A DNA stretch of 64,000 nucleotides from Tethya wilhelma (taxonomy: Eukaryota > Porifera > Demospongiae > Tethyida > Tethyidae). Position numbers and translations under genes: made by a program. Numbering within the stretch: position 1 is the stretch's first letter; every line of letters begins with the position of its first letter. Shown here one piece after another: positions 51,802 through 63,140 of this stretch. The stretch spans positions 12,972,181 through 13,036,180 of the forward strand of contig CAXIPT010000001.1 in assembly GCA_964030475.1 (NCBI GenBank). Direction: 5' to 3'. Below the pieces are notes generated by a model. It had not been told where the DNA came from. It ran no database searches and worked only from the letters and a program-made list of their open reading frames with translations.

Positions 51802-52111
51802 TACCATAGCAAAAGCTTCAACACAAAATACTGAATATTCTTATGCTACAACTGAAAATCGAAGCATTAAAAAAAAGTCACAAAAGGATGTAAGTAGAAG
51901 GACCAATTACTAGTGTAAGGCATTACTATGACTATATCTTATCAGCTGTTTGTCCACCAAATGGATTCGTACTCAAGTTCATATGCATCCTCCGGCCCAG
52001 GAGCAAACCATTGGGCAAGTGTAAGCTGGTTTTCACTTGAGTTATGTTGTTCTACGTCTTTATTCAATTGAGCTCTTCTCTCCCCTTAACATAATATAGA
52101 AAGACAAGTAA
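50735..52111 (+). CDS. Small transmembrane protein F with tyrosine motifs (model incomplete)
   Basis: Exon 1, 50735-51074, encodes MALCNPETGLFFSISERQL, an N/G/D-rich extracellular segment, a TM helix (GVTVGGLLIITLVVIVLLCV) and a basic stop-transfer KLKRKYTVLRRRS. Clear following exons are 51281-51369 and 51447-51515 (HEYALLESHEAVK). Candidates 51571-51626 (VVAYDQVSLFE), about 51813-51890 (TEYSYATTENRS), 51946-52020 (DSYSSSYASS) and 52100-52111 (KDK stop) extend it, but two joins do not keep phase, so part of the model is wrong or an exon is missing. No signal peptide. Tyrosine motifs NPAYS, HEYALL and AYDQV suggest SH2/PTB docking. It lies just downstream of the compact RTK on the same strand. 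Confidence 0.6.
51738..51799. repeat. (CA)n microsatellite
   Basis: Uninterrupted acac repeat of about 60 bp in an intron of gene F. Confidence 0.95.
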
Positions 52112-52639
52112 ATCTTATGATACAGCTCCTGCCTCCAAATGACTGAGATGTGTGTTTCACTTCAGTATCTAGCAGGCTACACACTTCAACTTGTGACCGT
52201 CTTCAAGTACCAGCTCAGCCGCTGGCTCAGTGAGTCTGGCTTGCCAGACTACTAGCTCAGTAGCTAGCTACACACACCAACTCAAATGTATAAATTTGTA
52301 GAAATATGGAAAAATGAGAACAAACAAGTAAAAAAAAACANTTTTTGGTATCAATAATTATCATTTACAAGTAAAAAAACATTGGAAATGTAATGAGACA
52401 CAGGAATGGCAAAATTGTAAAAAGAACGCAAACAAGATGGAATGGCTGTTAGAGTGTGTAAGGAATTCTTCCTGTGGGCAAAATGAAAGACTCAATAAGG
52501 AGATTGTTAAATGCAGCCCATACGGGAAGAATTTCTTACACACTCTAACAGCCATTCCATCTTGTTTGCGTTCTTTTTACAATTTTGCCATTCCTGTGTC
52601 TCATTACATTTCCAATGTTTTTTTTTACTTGTTCACATT

Positions 52640-54486
52640 AATAGTGACAGGCAAACGTCCAAGACCTACTGGAACAATAGGTCTTTCTTTAATCCTGTAT
52701 AGTGCTGACTTACTTAGAACATTCCGTTCGATCAGTATATCTAACATAAAAGTCTTTGCACACCCCATGAACAAATTATGCATGGGGTCAACGAGCAACA
52801 TACGAACTGGATCAAAATAGGGAAGGTCCAGCAAAACAGAGTACCTACATCCATACTTCATTTCAGCAGCATTTTTTGCTGTAAGTGTGGTGCATTTCAA
52901 TATTTTGCTTACATCAGCACGATGCTGGTTATTTGTCCTTGGCTTCCATAAACTCCGATCAAAGTTACCACCATAGTCGGCAATCCCACTTCCATCAAAG
53001 AAGCGATGGTAACATTTACTGCAGCTGCATAGCTCAAAAACCCACAAGACTTTCTTGCAGCTGGTAAGTCACAAGACACTCCAATTAAAGCACACCTTAC
53101 CATTTTTGAACCATGGCCAGGAATAGAGAATTGTACTCCTTTCCACAATTCAAGCAGATCTGACACAAGTGGCGCAAGGAAAGAATTGATAGTTAATGAT
53201 GGCTCAGAAGGTCCAGGAATAGGACCATAAAGGATAATATTTTCTCTCTTCAGAACGGGGTAAATTCAGTACTGCCAAAAACATCACTCCAACTGAATGT
53301 TATATTTTCAAATGGCTCAAACCAATAATTGTTGAGTAGCAATCCATAATTGAAGGGAGAATCAAGAAAGGGTACTCCACCAACTTGCAGAAATTCATGC
53401 CAATTGTTACCATCATAAACATCTGAAAATTTGGTGCGGTCACAATACTGTCCACGAGTTGATTCACACTGCTCAACAAAACCAGGACGTAGAAGTAAGC
53501 TTGTAGACTTGTAGTCAAGAAGGTATAACAAAACATCCTAAAAGGATACATGTTAGTGACTCCATTAACACTCACAACTTTCTTAACCAATGATTCATTA
53601 CACCTTCGTGCTATTGCTGATGGCTTGAATGGACACTGTTTTATACAAATACTTTCATCTAGTGTGCATGTCGCACAGCACCGTTTACATACAACTCGTT
53701 TCTGAAAAGAATCAGGGTGATTTTGATGTAATGTTGATTAAGTCCATACAGAGAATGTGGGAGGGATTCAGCAATTGCCTTGATTTTATCTAAGAACTTT
53801 CCCAGAATACTTAGAAGAGAATGAATAAACAGAAGTAACCAGGATGCCGCATTGTTAGTGATCAAAAACCGAGACTGAAAGAGTGACACCAAAAACAAGA
53901 TCCAGTTCACAATAATGTGATTGTCATTATCTTCCACCGTATCATCCATAGAGATATCTTGAGGTGGCAATGTTGAGACACCAACATCAATGCTAATGTC
54001 TTCATCATTTTCCAGCCAATACTCACAATCTGTTTTCAGAAAGAAGGATGGATGCGAAGTATTACAGACACATACAATTATAATTTACATGTATCAGATT
54101 ATCACAGATCTGTGATGTAACTGGCAATACCTTCAAATTGCTCCTGCTCACAATCCACAGGCTCTGGTGGCGGTGTCAGAGTCTCAGGTGATTCTCCTAC
54201 ACTAATATCAAACTGTTCTAAGCTCACACCTCTTTCCAAGTTATCCGTTTCACAAACAGCGTCTTCAATGATACTAAATTCACTATCACTTCCACTCCCA
54301 TCTTGATGATCTGCATGCTTAATCCAGATTTTTGTAACTGCATCATACTAGAGCCTTTCGTGCTTTTTGAAGCGTTTGGAATTTAATTCTTTGTCACAAT
54401 GAGGACACTTTGTGTAGCTTGAACATGCCTTAAGCTTCTTTGCATCAGGAGTGTGATCACAGAGATCCAAGTCGGGTTTGTCCATG
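52640..54486 (-). pseudogene. EnSpm/CACTA transposase (broken)
   Basis: Starts at 54486 (MDKPDLDLCDHTPDAKKLKA) with a C2H2-like finger (CPHCDKELNSKRFKKHERL). The core is found in pieces: NWHEFLQVGGVPFLDSPFNY, MVRCALIGVSCDLPAARKSC, CSCSKCYHRFF, YGGNFDRSLWKPRTNNQHRA, and GCRYSVLLDLPYFDPVRMLL followed by VDPMHNLFMGCAKTF. The VRCAL-CDLPA-RK-CGFLS and DLPYFDPVR/DPMHN signatures identify the family. Breaks are an in-frame TAG after KHERL, a frameshift right after KSCGFLS, and shifts near 53250 and 53560. The C-terminus is absent, replaced by the terminal palindrome. Confidence 0.85.
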
Positions 54487-54745
54487 ATCCTCCAAGCAGC
54501 AGGTCAAATTTCAATATTACTCTTCAATAATCAAAACTACTAATTCAATTTTTATGTTCCAAATAAATGTGTGTGCTTTTTGGCGGGAAATTTTGCGTAC
54601 AAGTCAAGGACGTCTCTGACAGTCTCTGTGAAGTTTTCAGTGCATCAGTGAGTGAGTTACAGAGTTTTCTAGGCATCTAAAATAGAGCTAAAGAGTGTAA
54701 GTTGAACTAGATATCATTTTATTCTCTTTTTTTTTTTTCTAGATC

Positions 54746-55236
54746 ATGGCGGCGATGAGGTCCTACTGTGGTGATTTCTTACCAGTGATTTACAGTGACG
54801 AGTACGAAGATTCAAATGATTATGCAGGTTATGAGAGCCCAGAAATTTTACCCCAGCCAAAAAAAACGCCAAAACATTCTGAACAAGTAGCAAATGTTGA
54901 CAACCATGCTGGCGGATCACGTAGTGAGCCTCGTCGACTCTTGTTTGGACGTGATTGTAGTAATCTGAGGTTGCCAGTCGATAATAATCCACCACCACAA
55001 ACACAAGCACAACTGCAAATTCTTGCAGAGTTGAAGAAAACAAATGCTTCAATGCAAGCTTTCTCCTCGAGTATGGAAGACATAAAAAGGAGACTGAAAT
55101 CTGTAGAGGACAACCAAAAAGAAATCATTACACCAAGTAGCAGTGCAGACACAGATAGTGAGAAGAAAAAGAGGACGGTTCCAACTAGAGTTCGTGTAAG
55201 TGAGAATACAGTAACCTTATTCATAAAATGTTTGTT

Positions 55237-55288
<52 letters not shown>

Positions 55289-56500
55289 CGTGTGTGCGTG
55301 TGTGCGTGTGTGTGTGTGTGTGTGTGTACTGTCATGTACTTGTCACGTAATTAAACATGATTTTTAATACGTAATAACCTCTGTGGTTTTAGCAATTGCA
55401 CTCCCGCATATAATTAAAAATCATATATCAAACTAGCTTTGAGTTTATGTTTTCCCCTCTATAAAACAAGGCTATTAGCTAATTTTCAGTCTGTTCCTCT
55501 ATAAAATGATACTATTAGCAGATAACCACATAATTAGTTAAAACACTCTAGCTGGCACTTGTATGGCCTAATAGCACTTGATGTGCTTGTGCTATTATTT
55601 TGCCATAGTCTTGGCAGCTGGAGTGCAATAACTCTGAATCATGTGGTTGCTTATACCAATTCTGGCATACACACAGAATGAAGTGAGAACCCTTTATCGA
55701 ACACTGTGTGAGGATGAAGAATTTGGAGGTTTTGATACCATATAAGAGTCAAGTATTGTTTGCTGTCTTGCTAGAAACAATGTGTAAATTTTTCTTGTAT
55801 ATAGAAACGCTTCACTGACAAAGAAAATTAAGAAGTTGTTAAACGACTCTGTACTGAGATGAGTACACTTGAGCCTAATGTACCAAGTGTTCAAGTGAGA
55901 GGTAAGGTCATTGGCCCTTTCTCCTGTAACATTCCTGGGACATGAGACCTTTTTGTTAGATGCCTCAAGAAGATTTTTTCAGAGTAAGATTGAAGAACAA
56001 AAATTGAAAACTCAAGGGAAGTATTCTGACAAGGTGAAGAAGACTCGTCAACGTAACCGAATTAAAAGGGTAAGTTTCATGTTATTACTGCTAAAATTTA
56101 ATGCTGTCACAATGTTATGTATATACCTTTTTTTTGTCTGTGTATGTGTGCAAAAAAGAAACTTTGAGCTCCGTACAGCCACCTTAATGAAAGTTCAAAT
56201 GAATGAAGATCAAAGGAAAGCTTATAAGCGTGTACTTGTGATAGAGTTCATGTCCAGTGAATGCAGTGACAACAAACATGCTGAAGATGGCACCACACGC
56301 CCAGTTATAGCTGTAAAGCCATGGGTGGTAAAGCATCTCGATTTCTCAAACGTTTACACAACAGAGCCAAAAGTAAAATGTCCAAGCAGTCTATTCAGCA
56401 AACCCTCCCTAGGGTTATTGGTGAAACTTCAACAAGGCCTAAACCAACCACTTACCCTGAAGATTTTTGGGGTTTTGTGGATAAATAACTCGGTACTGTG
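54746..56500 (+). pseudogene. CACTA accessory ORF (coiled-coil protein), degraded
   Basis: First exon 54746-55196: MAAMRSYCGDFLPVIYSDEY, then a Gln/Lys-rich part and a probable coiled coil (AQLQILAELKKTNASMQAFS...DIKRRLKSVEDNQKEI), ending at a gtaagt donor. Later pieces are NEVRTLYRTLCEDEEFGGFD (from 55680), a basic linker near 56000-56065, and MNEDQRKAYKRVLVIEFMSS up to KPWVVKHLDFSNV, separated by stops. It is transcribed away from the transposase, as in other animal CACTA elements. Its function in transposition is not known to me. Confidence 0.6.
55236..55327. repeat. (TG)n microsatellite with CG interruptions
   Basis: tgtg repeat with internal cgcgcg and tgcg units just after the first exon of the CACTA accessory ORF. 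The alternating purine/pyrimidine run could adopt Z-DNA. Confidence 0.95.
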
Positions 56501-57112
56501 AGTGATAATTATGTCATTGTCATGAACAATAGAATACATGAGAAGATGATCCATGACTGATTCTGATGTTTATTTGATTCTGTGATTCCATATTTATTCT
56601 GACTTGATTCAATTCTGACTCTAGATCTGATTCTTATTATATGTTACTGACATGTAAGACTTTCTGGGCCATAATATGAATATTAATTTTTCTTCTGGAA
56701 GTACATGTTTCCTTAACTTAAAGAAATATTGTGAATTCGAAATATTATTACCATTTTGTGAAAGAAATCTTACATTTCCTATGTATTTGTTAATGAAATA
56801 TCAGAGAAAAGTGAAATTTTACCATCAGGAATGTGAATAAGAAATCTTTTGTTTCCTGTGTATTTTGTAATGAAATGTCAGATTTAATTCAAACTTCCTC
56901 TGATGGGAAACATTGTGTTTCCTATGTATTTGTGTACACGAAACACCAGATTTAATTAATATTTCCTTGTTAGGAATGGTGCCTATTCCTATGTATCCAA
57001 CAAGTAAAAAAAAACATTGGAAATGTAATGAGACATAGGAATGGCCAAATTGTAAAAAGAAGGCAAACAAGATGGAATGGCTGTTTGAGTGTGTGCAGAA
57101 TCATTCCTGTGN

Positions 57113-57479
57113 TTCATTTCTACACTCATGCATAATTCATTAGCTACTTGAACATTTCAAAGTGACGACCCTTTTCCAGATATAAGTGTGCGTTATTTGG
57201 AATCTGAATATTCGCTGCCTGCCTGCTTTACCTGAAGATTTCTGGTTGTGTTGAGCTCTCTGTAATCTTTCAGTCTTCAATATTTAGGAGGTGAATAGAC
57301 TACTTTAATGTTACACTTATTATGTTGTTGCCATTATAAGAAGATGAGTAAAGCTAGTAAATTTTGTTAGATACACTCCAGCCTCCGGTGCTGAGATGCT
57401 TCACTTTACTGATAGCATACCAGTAGATTATACAAGCTATAATATTCATGCTGATATATAGAGTACAAGTAACTACCGT
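57113..57479. other. Unassigned stretch after the CACTA element
   Basis: Follows an 'n' at 57112. No gene or repeat that I can support. Confidence 0.35.
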
Positions 57480-57660
57480 ATATATGTTCCACGCATTTTG
57501 AGAATTTGCGCAATTTGCAAATTGCGCAGCGCATTTTGGAATTTTTTAAAATGTGCACGCATTTTGAATTATTCCTAAAATGCGCAAGAGCACTGCGCAA
57601 TTTGCAAACTGCGTAGTGTTTAATTTGCGCATGTCAAATTGCGCAACAGCAAACAGTGCA
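57480..57660. repeat. Palindromic attTTGCGCa-type repeat cluster
   Basis: Contains the perfect 20-bp palindrome gcgcaatttgcaaattgcgc (57508-57527), a second near copy (gcgcaatttgcaaactgcg), and several inverted pairs of cgcattttg/aaaatgcgc. Composition switches sharply between AT and GCGC. Probably a MITE with redundant internal arms. Confidence 0.75.
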
Positions 57661-58283
57661 GCCACAAAGCCAACCCTCTACTCAATTAACCTTGTACTAT
57701 AAGTGCTTATTAGTGAACTTTTGAATCCATGAGATGTGGATAGCAAGCATACACTGTCTGCCTGTCAGGTCTGTATAGGGGATAGCTTTACATGCATGCT
57801 AACATAAATGCGCTCAAGTAAGAATGCCACACACGTGGACTGACCGGAAACTGGTGTGTGGAAGTGGGCGTGGCCGTAGCTCAAATCCATGCACACTCAA
57901 GATTGCAGGGTACCCTTGGGGAATTAATTAGGCCATGTGGCTCCAATTACCCCCAAATTATTTCCGTGCGAAATAATTGCGAGCCCTTCAATTGGAATCC
58001 AACTAGGAACTACAGCCACACTATTCACGCTGAGACTGCCCAGGAGAGCAGGCCCAGCGGAGAGACCCTGAGCGCATCAAGCAACAGAACAACAACCCTC
58101 CAACCCAAAGATTTCCAACAACCCTGGACCTTGAAGGGACAAGCAACCAGACAGCCAACGACAAGCACTGTGTGCACGAGGCAGAATGAGAGAGACCAGT
58201 ACGCGCATGCGTAGAAGGGGTGGGCAGAACCCCCCGCACCTTGCCCCGCCCAGCTACCTGAGCTCTTACGTTAACTCCGTTTA
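57661..58283. other. Unassigned stretch with an unsupported 118-codon frame
   Basis: A frame at 57858-58214 is open but lacks a recognisable fold, and its composition (polar, no periodicity) gives no reason to call a gene. The sequence is less AT-rich than its surroundings and may be repeat-derived. Confidence 0.35.
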
Positions 58284-59152
58284 ATGTGCCATCATGCATG
58301 CAGCTATATAATTTGTAAGCCTCTATTGAAATCGGTTCCCAACAGAAGGGTGTTGTGGGTAACCTCATGCAGTTCTTGGAACATTGTCCTGTCTGACTAT
58401 GCCAAACAAGACAGAAGCACTAGATATCCATCAGTGCAAGTCATTCAATTGAAATGTCTACTGAAATTTTTGGAACCTGAGTACCGCTTACCATCAAGAA
58501 AACACGTAGGAAAGCTACTGAAGGCAAAACATGAAAAAGGAGTTGCTTTACTCAAGAACAAGCTTGCTAAGGATGCTGTAGCTATAGCACTTACCACTGA
58601 TATCTGGACCAGTAATGCAAATGAGGGGTATTGCAGCCTTACCTGTCACATCATCACCTCTACATGGGAAATGAAGAGTTGTGTACTACAAACTAAACAT
58701 TTTCCAGAACGTCATACTGGGCAAAACATAGCTGATTGCGTGGAAGAGGTAGTAGCTGTTGTGCATGATACTTGTGCCAATGCAGAGCTTGCTGGATCAC
58801 TGATGTATGAATCATTGAATTGGATTAGTGCTCAGTGTGCTGCTCACAAGTTACAACTGGCTGTAAATGAAGGATCAAACTTACCTGGTATTGCTCGAAC
58901 TGTAGGGGCTGCCCGGAAATTGGTAGCTCATTTTAAACACAGTGCATTAGCTACAACACAGCTAAAGATAAGGCAAGAGAGAATGGAAATTTAACACCAG
59001 AAGCTTACACAAGACTGTGCCACCAGGTGGAATTCTACATTGTACATGATACGTCTTTTAGCTAATCGATGGCCTGTGTCAGCAGTATTGTCCGATGAAT
59101 CTGTGACAAAACGACAGTATAGATCCCTTGATTTACGCACTGAATATTGGCA

Positions 59153-59996
59153 ATAGACCTTACCCATAGCCGCGCGCGCCTCCACTTGGCGGCAGAATTT
59201 GAGCCAATGTGGGAGGTGGCTCAATCAGAGATGGCTGCCTTCACTTAGTTTTTTGAGCGGGTTAGTTATAACAACATAACGTATGATAGTTGCCAGTGTA
59301 TGGTTGAAGCTTACTTCCATGGAAATTTATCTTTCTGTCGAATTCTGTTGTGAAAGACTACACCCAGGAGCTGAATTGTAAATATCCTTGCTCGTGAATA
59401 CATAGATCTACAGCGTTTGATAACAATTTTCTCCACTTGTGTGAGTTCATGCTATCTCTAGGTGGTGTCAGTAGTTCCCTGTACACGAGCTGCAACTAGG
59501 ATCTGGGCTGCAACACGGGTACATTGGTTTTAACCTTTTTGACAACCGACACAGTCACACCCCTTGGTGACCCTACCATCAATACATCAACTTTGGAGTT
59601 GAAATTGAACCATCCCACACTGATACTGACCGCCATCACTGTGATCAAAATAAATATACTGTTGCTACTTATACCTAAACACAATAAACTTATCGTTTAG
59701 CAATGTGCTACGTTCCCAAGACTGATGGTAAAGGTCTCCAAAGCCTACTGGGTGGAGCTTGTGAGAATCTACAGCTCTTTTACCATAGTCTTTCATAGCA
59801 GAATTCGACAGAAAAGATAAATTTCCATAGAAGTAAGCTTCAACCATACACTGGCAACTGTCATACGTTATGTTGTTGTAACTAACCCGCTCAAAAAACT
59901 AAGTGAAGGCAGCCATCTCTGATTGAGCCACCTCCCACATTGGCTCAAATTCTGCCGCAAAGTGGAGGCGCACGCGGCTATGGGTAAGGTCTATTA
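59153..59996. mobile_element. MITE with about 190-bp terminal inverted repeats inside the hAT gene
   Basis: The left end aatagaccttacccatagcc and the right end ggctatgggtaaggtctatt are inverse, and pairing continues for about 190 bp (…gaggtggctcaatcagagatgg…aagcttacttccatgg…). A TA dinucleotide lies at both boundaries if the element is taken as gaccttaccc...gggtaaggtc. The internal region has no transposase. It interrupts the hAT frame right after the codons for RTEYWQ. Confidence 0.85.
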
Positions 59997-59999
59997 TCT

Positions 60000-60600
60000 C
60001 TTTAGGCCGGTAGACGGATTTATCCGCACACGCGTATTCAACGATCGCGTAATCTGCGATTTTTCGCATTTGTTTAATTTTAAGCCATAGCGTTTGAGCT
60101 ATGAGCTTTAGACTTGCTGTGCAGTTAGGTAAGGAAGCGTTCTACTAAAATACCAAGTAAGAGTCAGGTCTGATTAGTGGGAGGGGAGATATAGGCTTTG
60201 AAGTTCAAAGGTCGCGATCGCGGCGAGATCGTGACCTTTGGTTTTAAACTCACGTTTTTTTCTTAGTGCTTTGAAGGAGAAGCTTGACACTAGCTATGGA
60301 GGTGCAGGGAGGCTTAGGCTATACCTGCATGCAAGCGCTTTTGTAGTGCTGCTCTTAAAGCTGGAAAAAAAGCCTAAAGTATGCAGGTCGTTTGGCGAAC
60401 TTTGACCCCTTCCGTTTTTGCAAGCTTTTAAAGTTAATAAAAGCAAACCTAGAACTAATTTGATATAGCCATGGTTTAGTACAACCATAGCTAAGCTCAA
60501 CTAGCTACAAAAGAGAGTGGCTAAGGCTAAAGCAAGAACAAAAATGTACAAAAACCTAGGTTAATTAAATATTCATAAAATCTAATTAAGTATGCATAAT
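60000..60600. other. Second foreign stretch inside the hAT gene
   Basis: Noncoding and unlike the hAT frame on either side. Contains an imperfect palindrome near 60211-60240 (ggtcgcgatcgcggcgagatcgtgacc). I cannot define element ends, so it may be a second insertion or a degraded hAT segment. Confidence 0.45.
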
Positions 60601-61297
60601 AAATTTAGGCCCTAAAGAGTTATTTGAGGAGTTAGTTAAACCTTTAGAATTGCTAGAGACAGCCACAGTTGTTTTGTGCAAGGAATTTAATGTTTCATGT
60701 TCATGCGTATACCCTGTAATACATGGATTGTTAACAAATCTCAAGCCTAAAGATGATGATATTGCAGATGTAAGAAGATTTAAAGTGGTTGTTTCAGGAG
60801 CACTTAGAATTAGATGGAATTTTGATGACATCAATGGCACACAAGTTCCAGCACTTGCCTCAGTTTTTGACCCACGTTTCAAAGATCTCAAATTTCTGTC
60901 AGTAGAAAAGGAGACACATCTTAAACTCTTAATGGATGAGCTTTCAGAACCAGTTGAAGATTCCACACCTGCAGAAGAACCTCCACCACAGAAGAAGTCA
61001 TCTCCAGATGTGTTATTTGGAGATGATTCTGAGTCTGAGACTGATCAAGCAACAACACTTGAAATTGACCAGTATTTTGCTGAAAAGACTGCTCCAATAG
61101 ACACAGAACCTCTTCAATGGTGGAGAATGAACGAGCATCGTTTCAACAAGTTAGCACAGTTAGCAAGAAGGTATCTTTCAGTTCCTGCTACTTCAGCACC
61201 ATCTGAGAGACTGTTTTTTAAAGCTGGAACTCTAGTTTCCGCAAAGAGAAGTTCTCTTTGCCCCAAAAATGTGCATGGATGCAATATTATTTTGTAA

Positions 61298-62174
61298 CTG
61301 TAACTATAAGTACCTTTCACTGTAAATTCTTTATCTTGTGTTTGTACTATTATGAAATCAGTGTGTGTAGTTCCAAAAATTGTACTTCTGTAAACTGTGG
61401 TCAGGTTAAGAAGAAAGTTAGCAGGAAGTACTTAAGTAATATTCGAATAATGTTCGATATTAGTGAACGAATGTTCGAAGTAGTAAATTGCATATTCGTC
61501 CCAGCACTAATAATAAGTGTTGCAAAATAAGTGCTCCTTGCATGTTATCAAGTGCTCTCAGGGAATCCAGTATGAATGTTTGGGATTCCACATTATTGCA
61601 TTTCAAAGAGGTATAGGTGCCTTACTAACATACCACGTATGAACCTGCCTGGACTTATTTCACCATCTAGGTGGTAGTGTACATTATGACAAGTCGGGTT
61701 ACTGGATAAAACCACATGATTAGCTAGGTGTGTGCAGCTGGGTATAGTATGTGACATTATAATCAGTGCAGCTAAAGATCTGATGCTTTTATGTACTGAT
61801 TTTCTTTCAGTAAATGATCAAGAATGTCATTGGATGACCAGCAGAGTGAGTCTCAAGGTATGTTTAATTATTCATTGTTGCGTCCTGAATTGCTCAATGC
61901 TGCCCATAAACCAGCTAACTGTAAACAAAGACTGATCATGAATTTCAGTGTGGACATACACATGCACTGATGTACTTGATGTGGGCCAAAAATTGCTTTT
62001 AGACTAGTCACTCTGTTGATCAGTTGATCATGACCTTTTGACATGCATTTAGTTAATTTTTTCTCGATTAGATCTGAAAACAGTGTCATATCTCTGCAGA
62101 AACATCACTGTCAGACATGCCAAACTAACATGAAAGTGTACTAAGGCTAAAGTGTATGCAATACCCAACAGAGG
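61298..62174. other. Spacer between the hAT relic and the next repetitive gene
   Basis: Includes a run of ttcgaata-type words at 61440-61510 that may be the hAT end. A short exon-like frame (MSLDDQQSESQ, 61824-61857, followed by gtatgt) is possible but not supported further. Confidence 0.35.
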
Positions 62175-63140
62175 ATGGCAAGTCAAGTGGAGTCTAGAGG
62201 TAATATACTTGACATTTTAGCCTTATGGCTTTCCATAATCTATTGCCATTGATGTTCTTGCAGAGAGCGAGCCCACACATGGTACACTTATAGATTTGTT
62301 TCAGCTTGTTTGGAATGAGCGTTCCGGTAATGAAGCTGTTCTCTGCACCATGTTTAAAGAAAAGTATCCTCGCATTGCTATTAGGCGACCATATCGTTTC
62401 TTTGAAACAGTAGAATGAATTTATGCTCCCTTGAGGACATCAATCATTGGGAACCCCTCGCTCACTGGCTCTGAACTTGATGAGTACCGTCGGCGAATCA
62501 GGAATCCAGCAAAAGGTATACACATGTAGTTTACACTCTAACTGTGAAAATACATCATTCACATCAAACACATTGTACATTTCTGTTCTATAGCCCACGC
62601 TGATTTTCCTCCAGAGCTTGTAAAATATGGTCTTTCTGAAGAAGTGCTTCACATGGACTTTCATCAAGTGTGTTCTGGTGAACTGTCTAGTTGGCAGCTG
62701 ACTTCTGTACCCACCGCTCGATTTTATTAAGTCCTTCATTGTTTTCTAAAACGATGGCCTCCAACAAGTAAATCCACTAAGCGTACAATAGCCGAGTTTT
62801 ACATGGAAATTGATCCCATGCTTGCTGCTAAAGGTAGCAGGCCTGACAGCATCTACTGTTTCATTAAAGGCCTTTCAAAAGCCCACCCTGATGAGGCAGT
62901 ATATTAGCGGCGTAAAATTGAGCAGCTGGACTCAGACATAGGAAGTTGTAATCATCGACTAGATGAGAGGACTTCTGATTATTTGAAACTGAAGAAGCAA
63001 TTCTTAGAATGAAAGAGTACACTTGAAAATGCAGAAAAAAACCTCAAAGATATAACAAATCAAAGAGATGCAATGAAGCGGAGTACAGACTTTACAAGGT
63101 CCAAGCTAGCGAACTTGCTATCAAATGATGTTGAGATAAT
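62175..63140 (+). pseudogene. N-terminal half of a repetitive invertebrate gene family (decayed)
   Basis: A short first exon 62175-62199 (MASQVESR) is joined to 62264 onward: ESEPTHGTLIDLFQLVWNE, then KEKYPRIAIRRPYRFFETVE, a second block (PPTSKSTKRTIAEFYMEIDP, RPDSIYCFIKGLSKAHPDEA) and a coiled coil (RRKIEQLDSDIGSCNHRLDE...FTRSKLANLL). In-frame stops are at 62416 (TGA), 62728 (TAA), 62905 (TAG) and 63010 (TGA); two of them fall where Trp would fit. I recall similar proteins in sponge and cnidarian genomes as a high-copy, probably mobile, family but cannot name it. Confidence 0.6.

Larger units (their letters stand above)
52341..57111. mobile_element. Defective EnSpm/CACTA DNA transposon
   Basis: Both ends share a long terminal sequence. 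At the right, 56995-57111 reads acaagtaaaaaaaaacattgg...aatggctgtttgagtgtg...cattcctgtg. At the left the same sequence occurs twice as an inverted pair (52360-52490 and 52512-52635), forming a 280-bp palindrome. Outermost bases read cacaggaa-, compatible with the CACNG ends of this superfamily. Inside are a minus-strand transposase and a plus-strand accessory gene in the head-to-head arrangement usual for animal CACTA elements. Both 'n' positions (52341, 57112) coincide with the ends, so flanks and target duplications cannot be judged. Confidence 0.8.
58300..61297 (+). pseudogene. hAT transposase (ZBED-like), split and frameshifted
   Basis: The N-terminal half (58400-58994) has AIALTTDIWTSNANEGYCSL and CAAHKLQLAVNEG, the catalytic-domain signatures of hAT transposases. 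A frame change near 58990 leads to LTQDCATRWNSTLYMIRLLA (to about 59150). After an inserted MITE and about 600 bp of other sequence it resumes at 60601 (GPKELFEELVKPLELLETAT, VFDPRFKDL). It ends with the C-terminal dimerisation block WWRMNEHRFNKLAQLARRYL and VPATSAPSERLFFKAG. No BED finger was found at the N-terminus. The ttcg-rich tail to gtcccagcac near 61510 may be its right end. Confidence 0.85.

Noticed and set aside
51652..51834. Frame with a long His-Thr repeat
   Set aside because: Translation of the CA microsatellite; no splice or start support.
57858..58214. 118-codon frame as a gene
   Set aside because: No recognisable domain, signal, coiled coil or splice context; could be chance in less AT-rich DNA.
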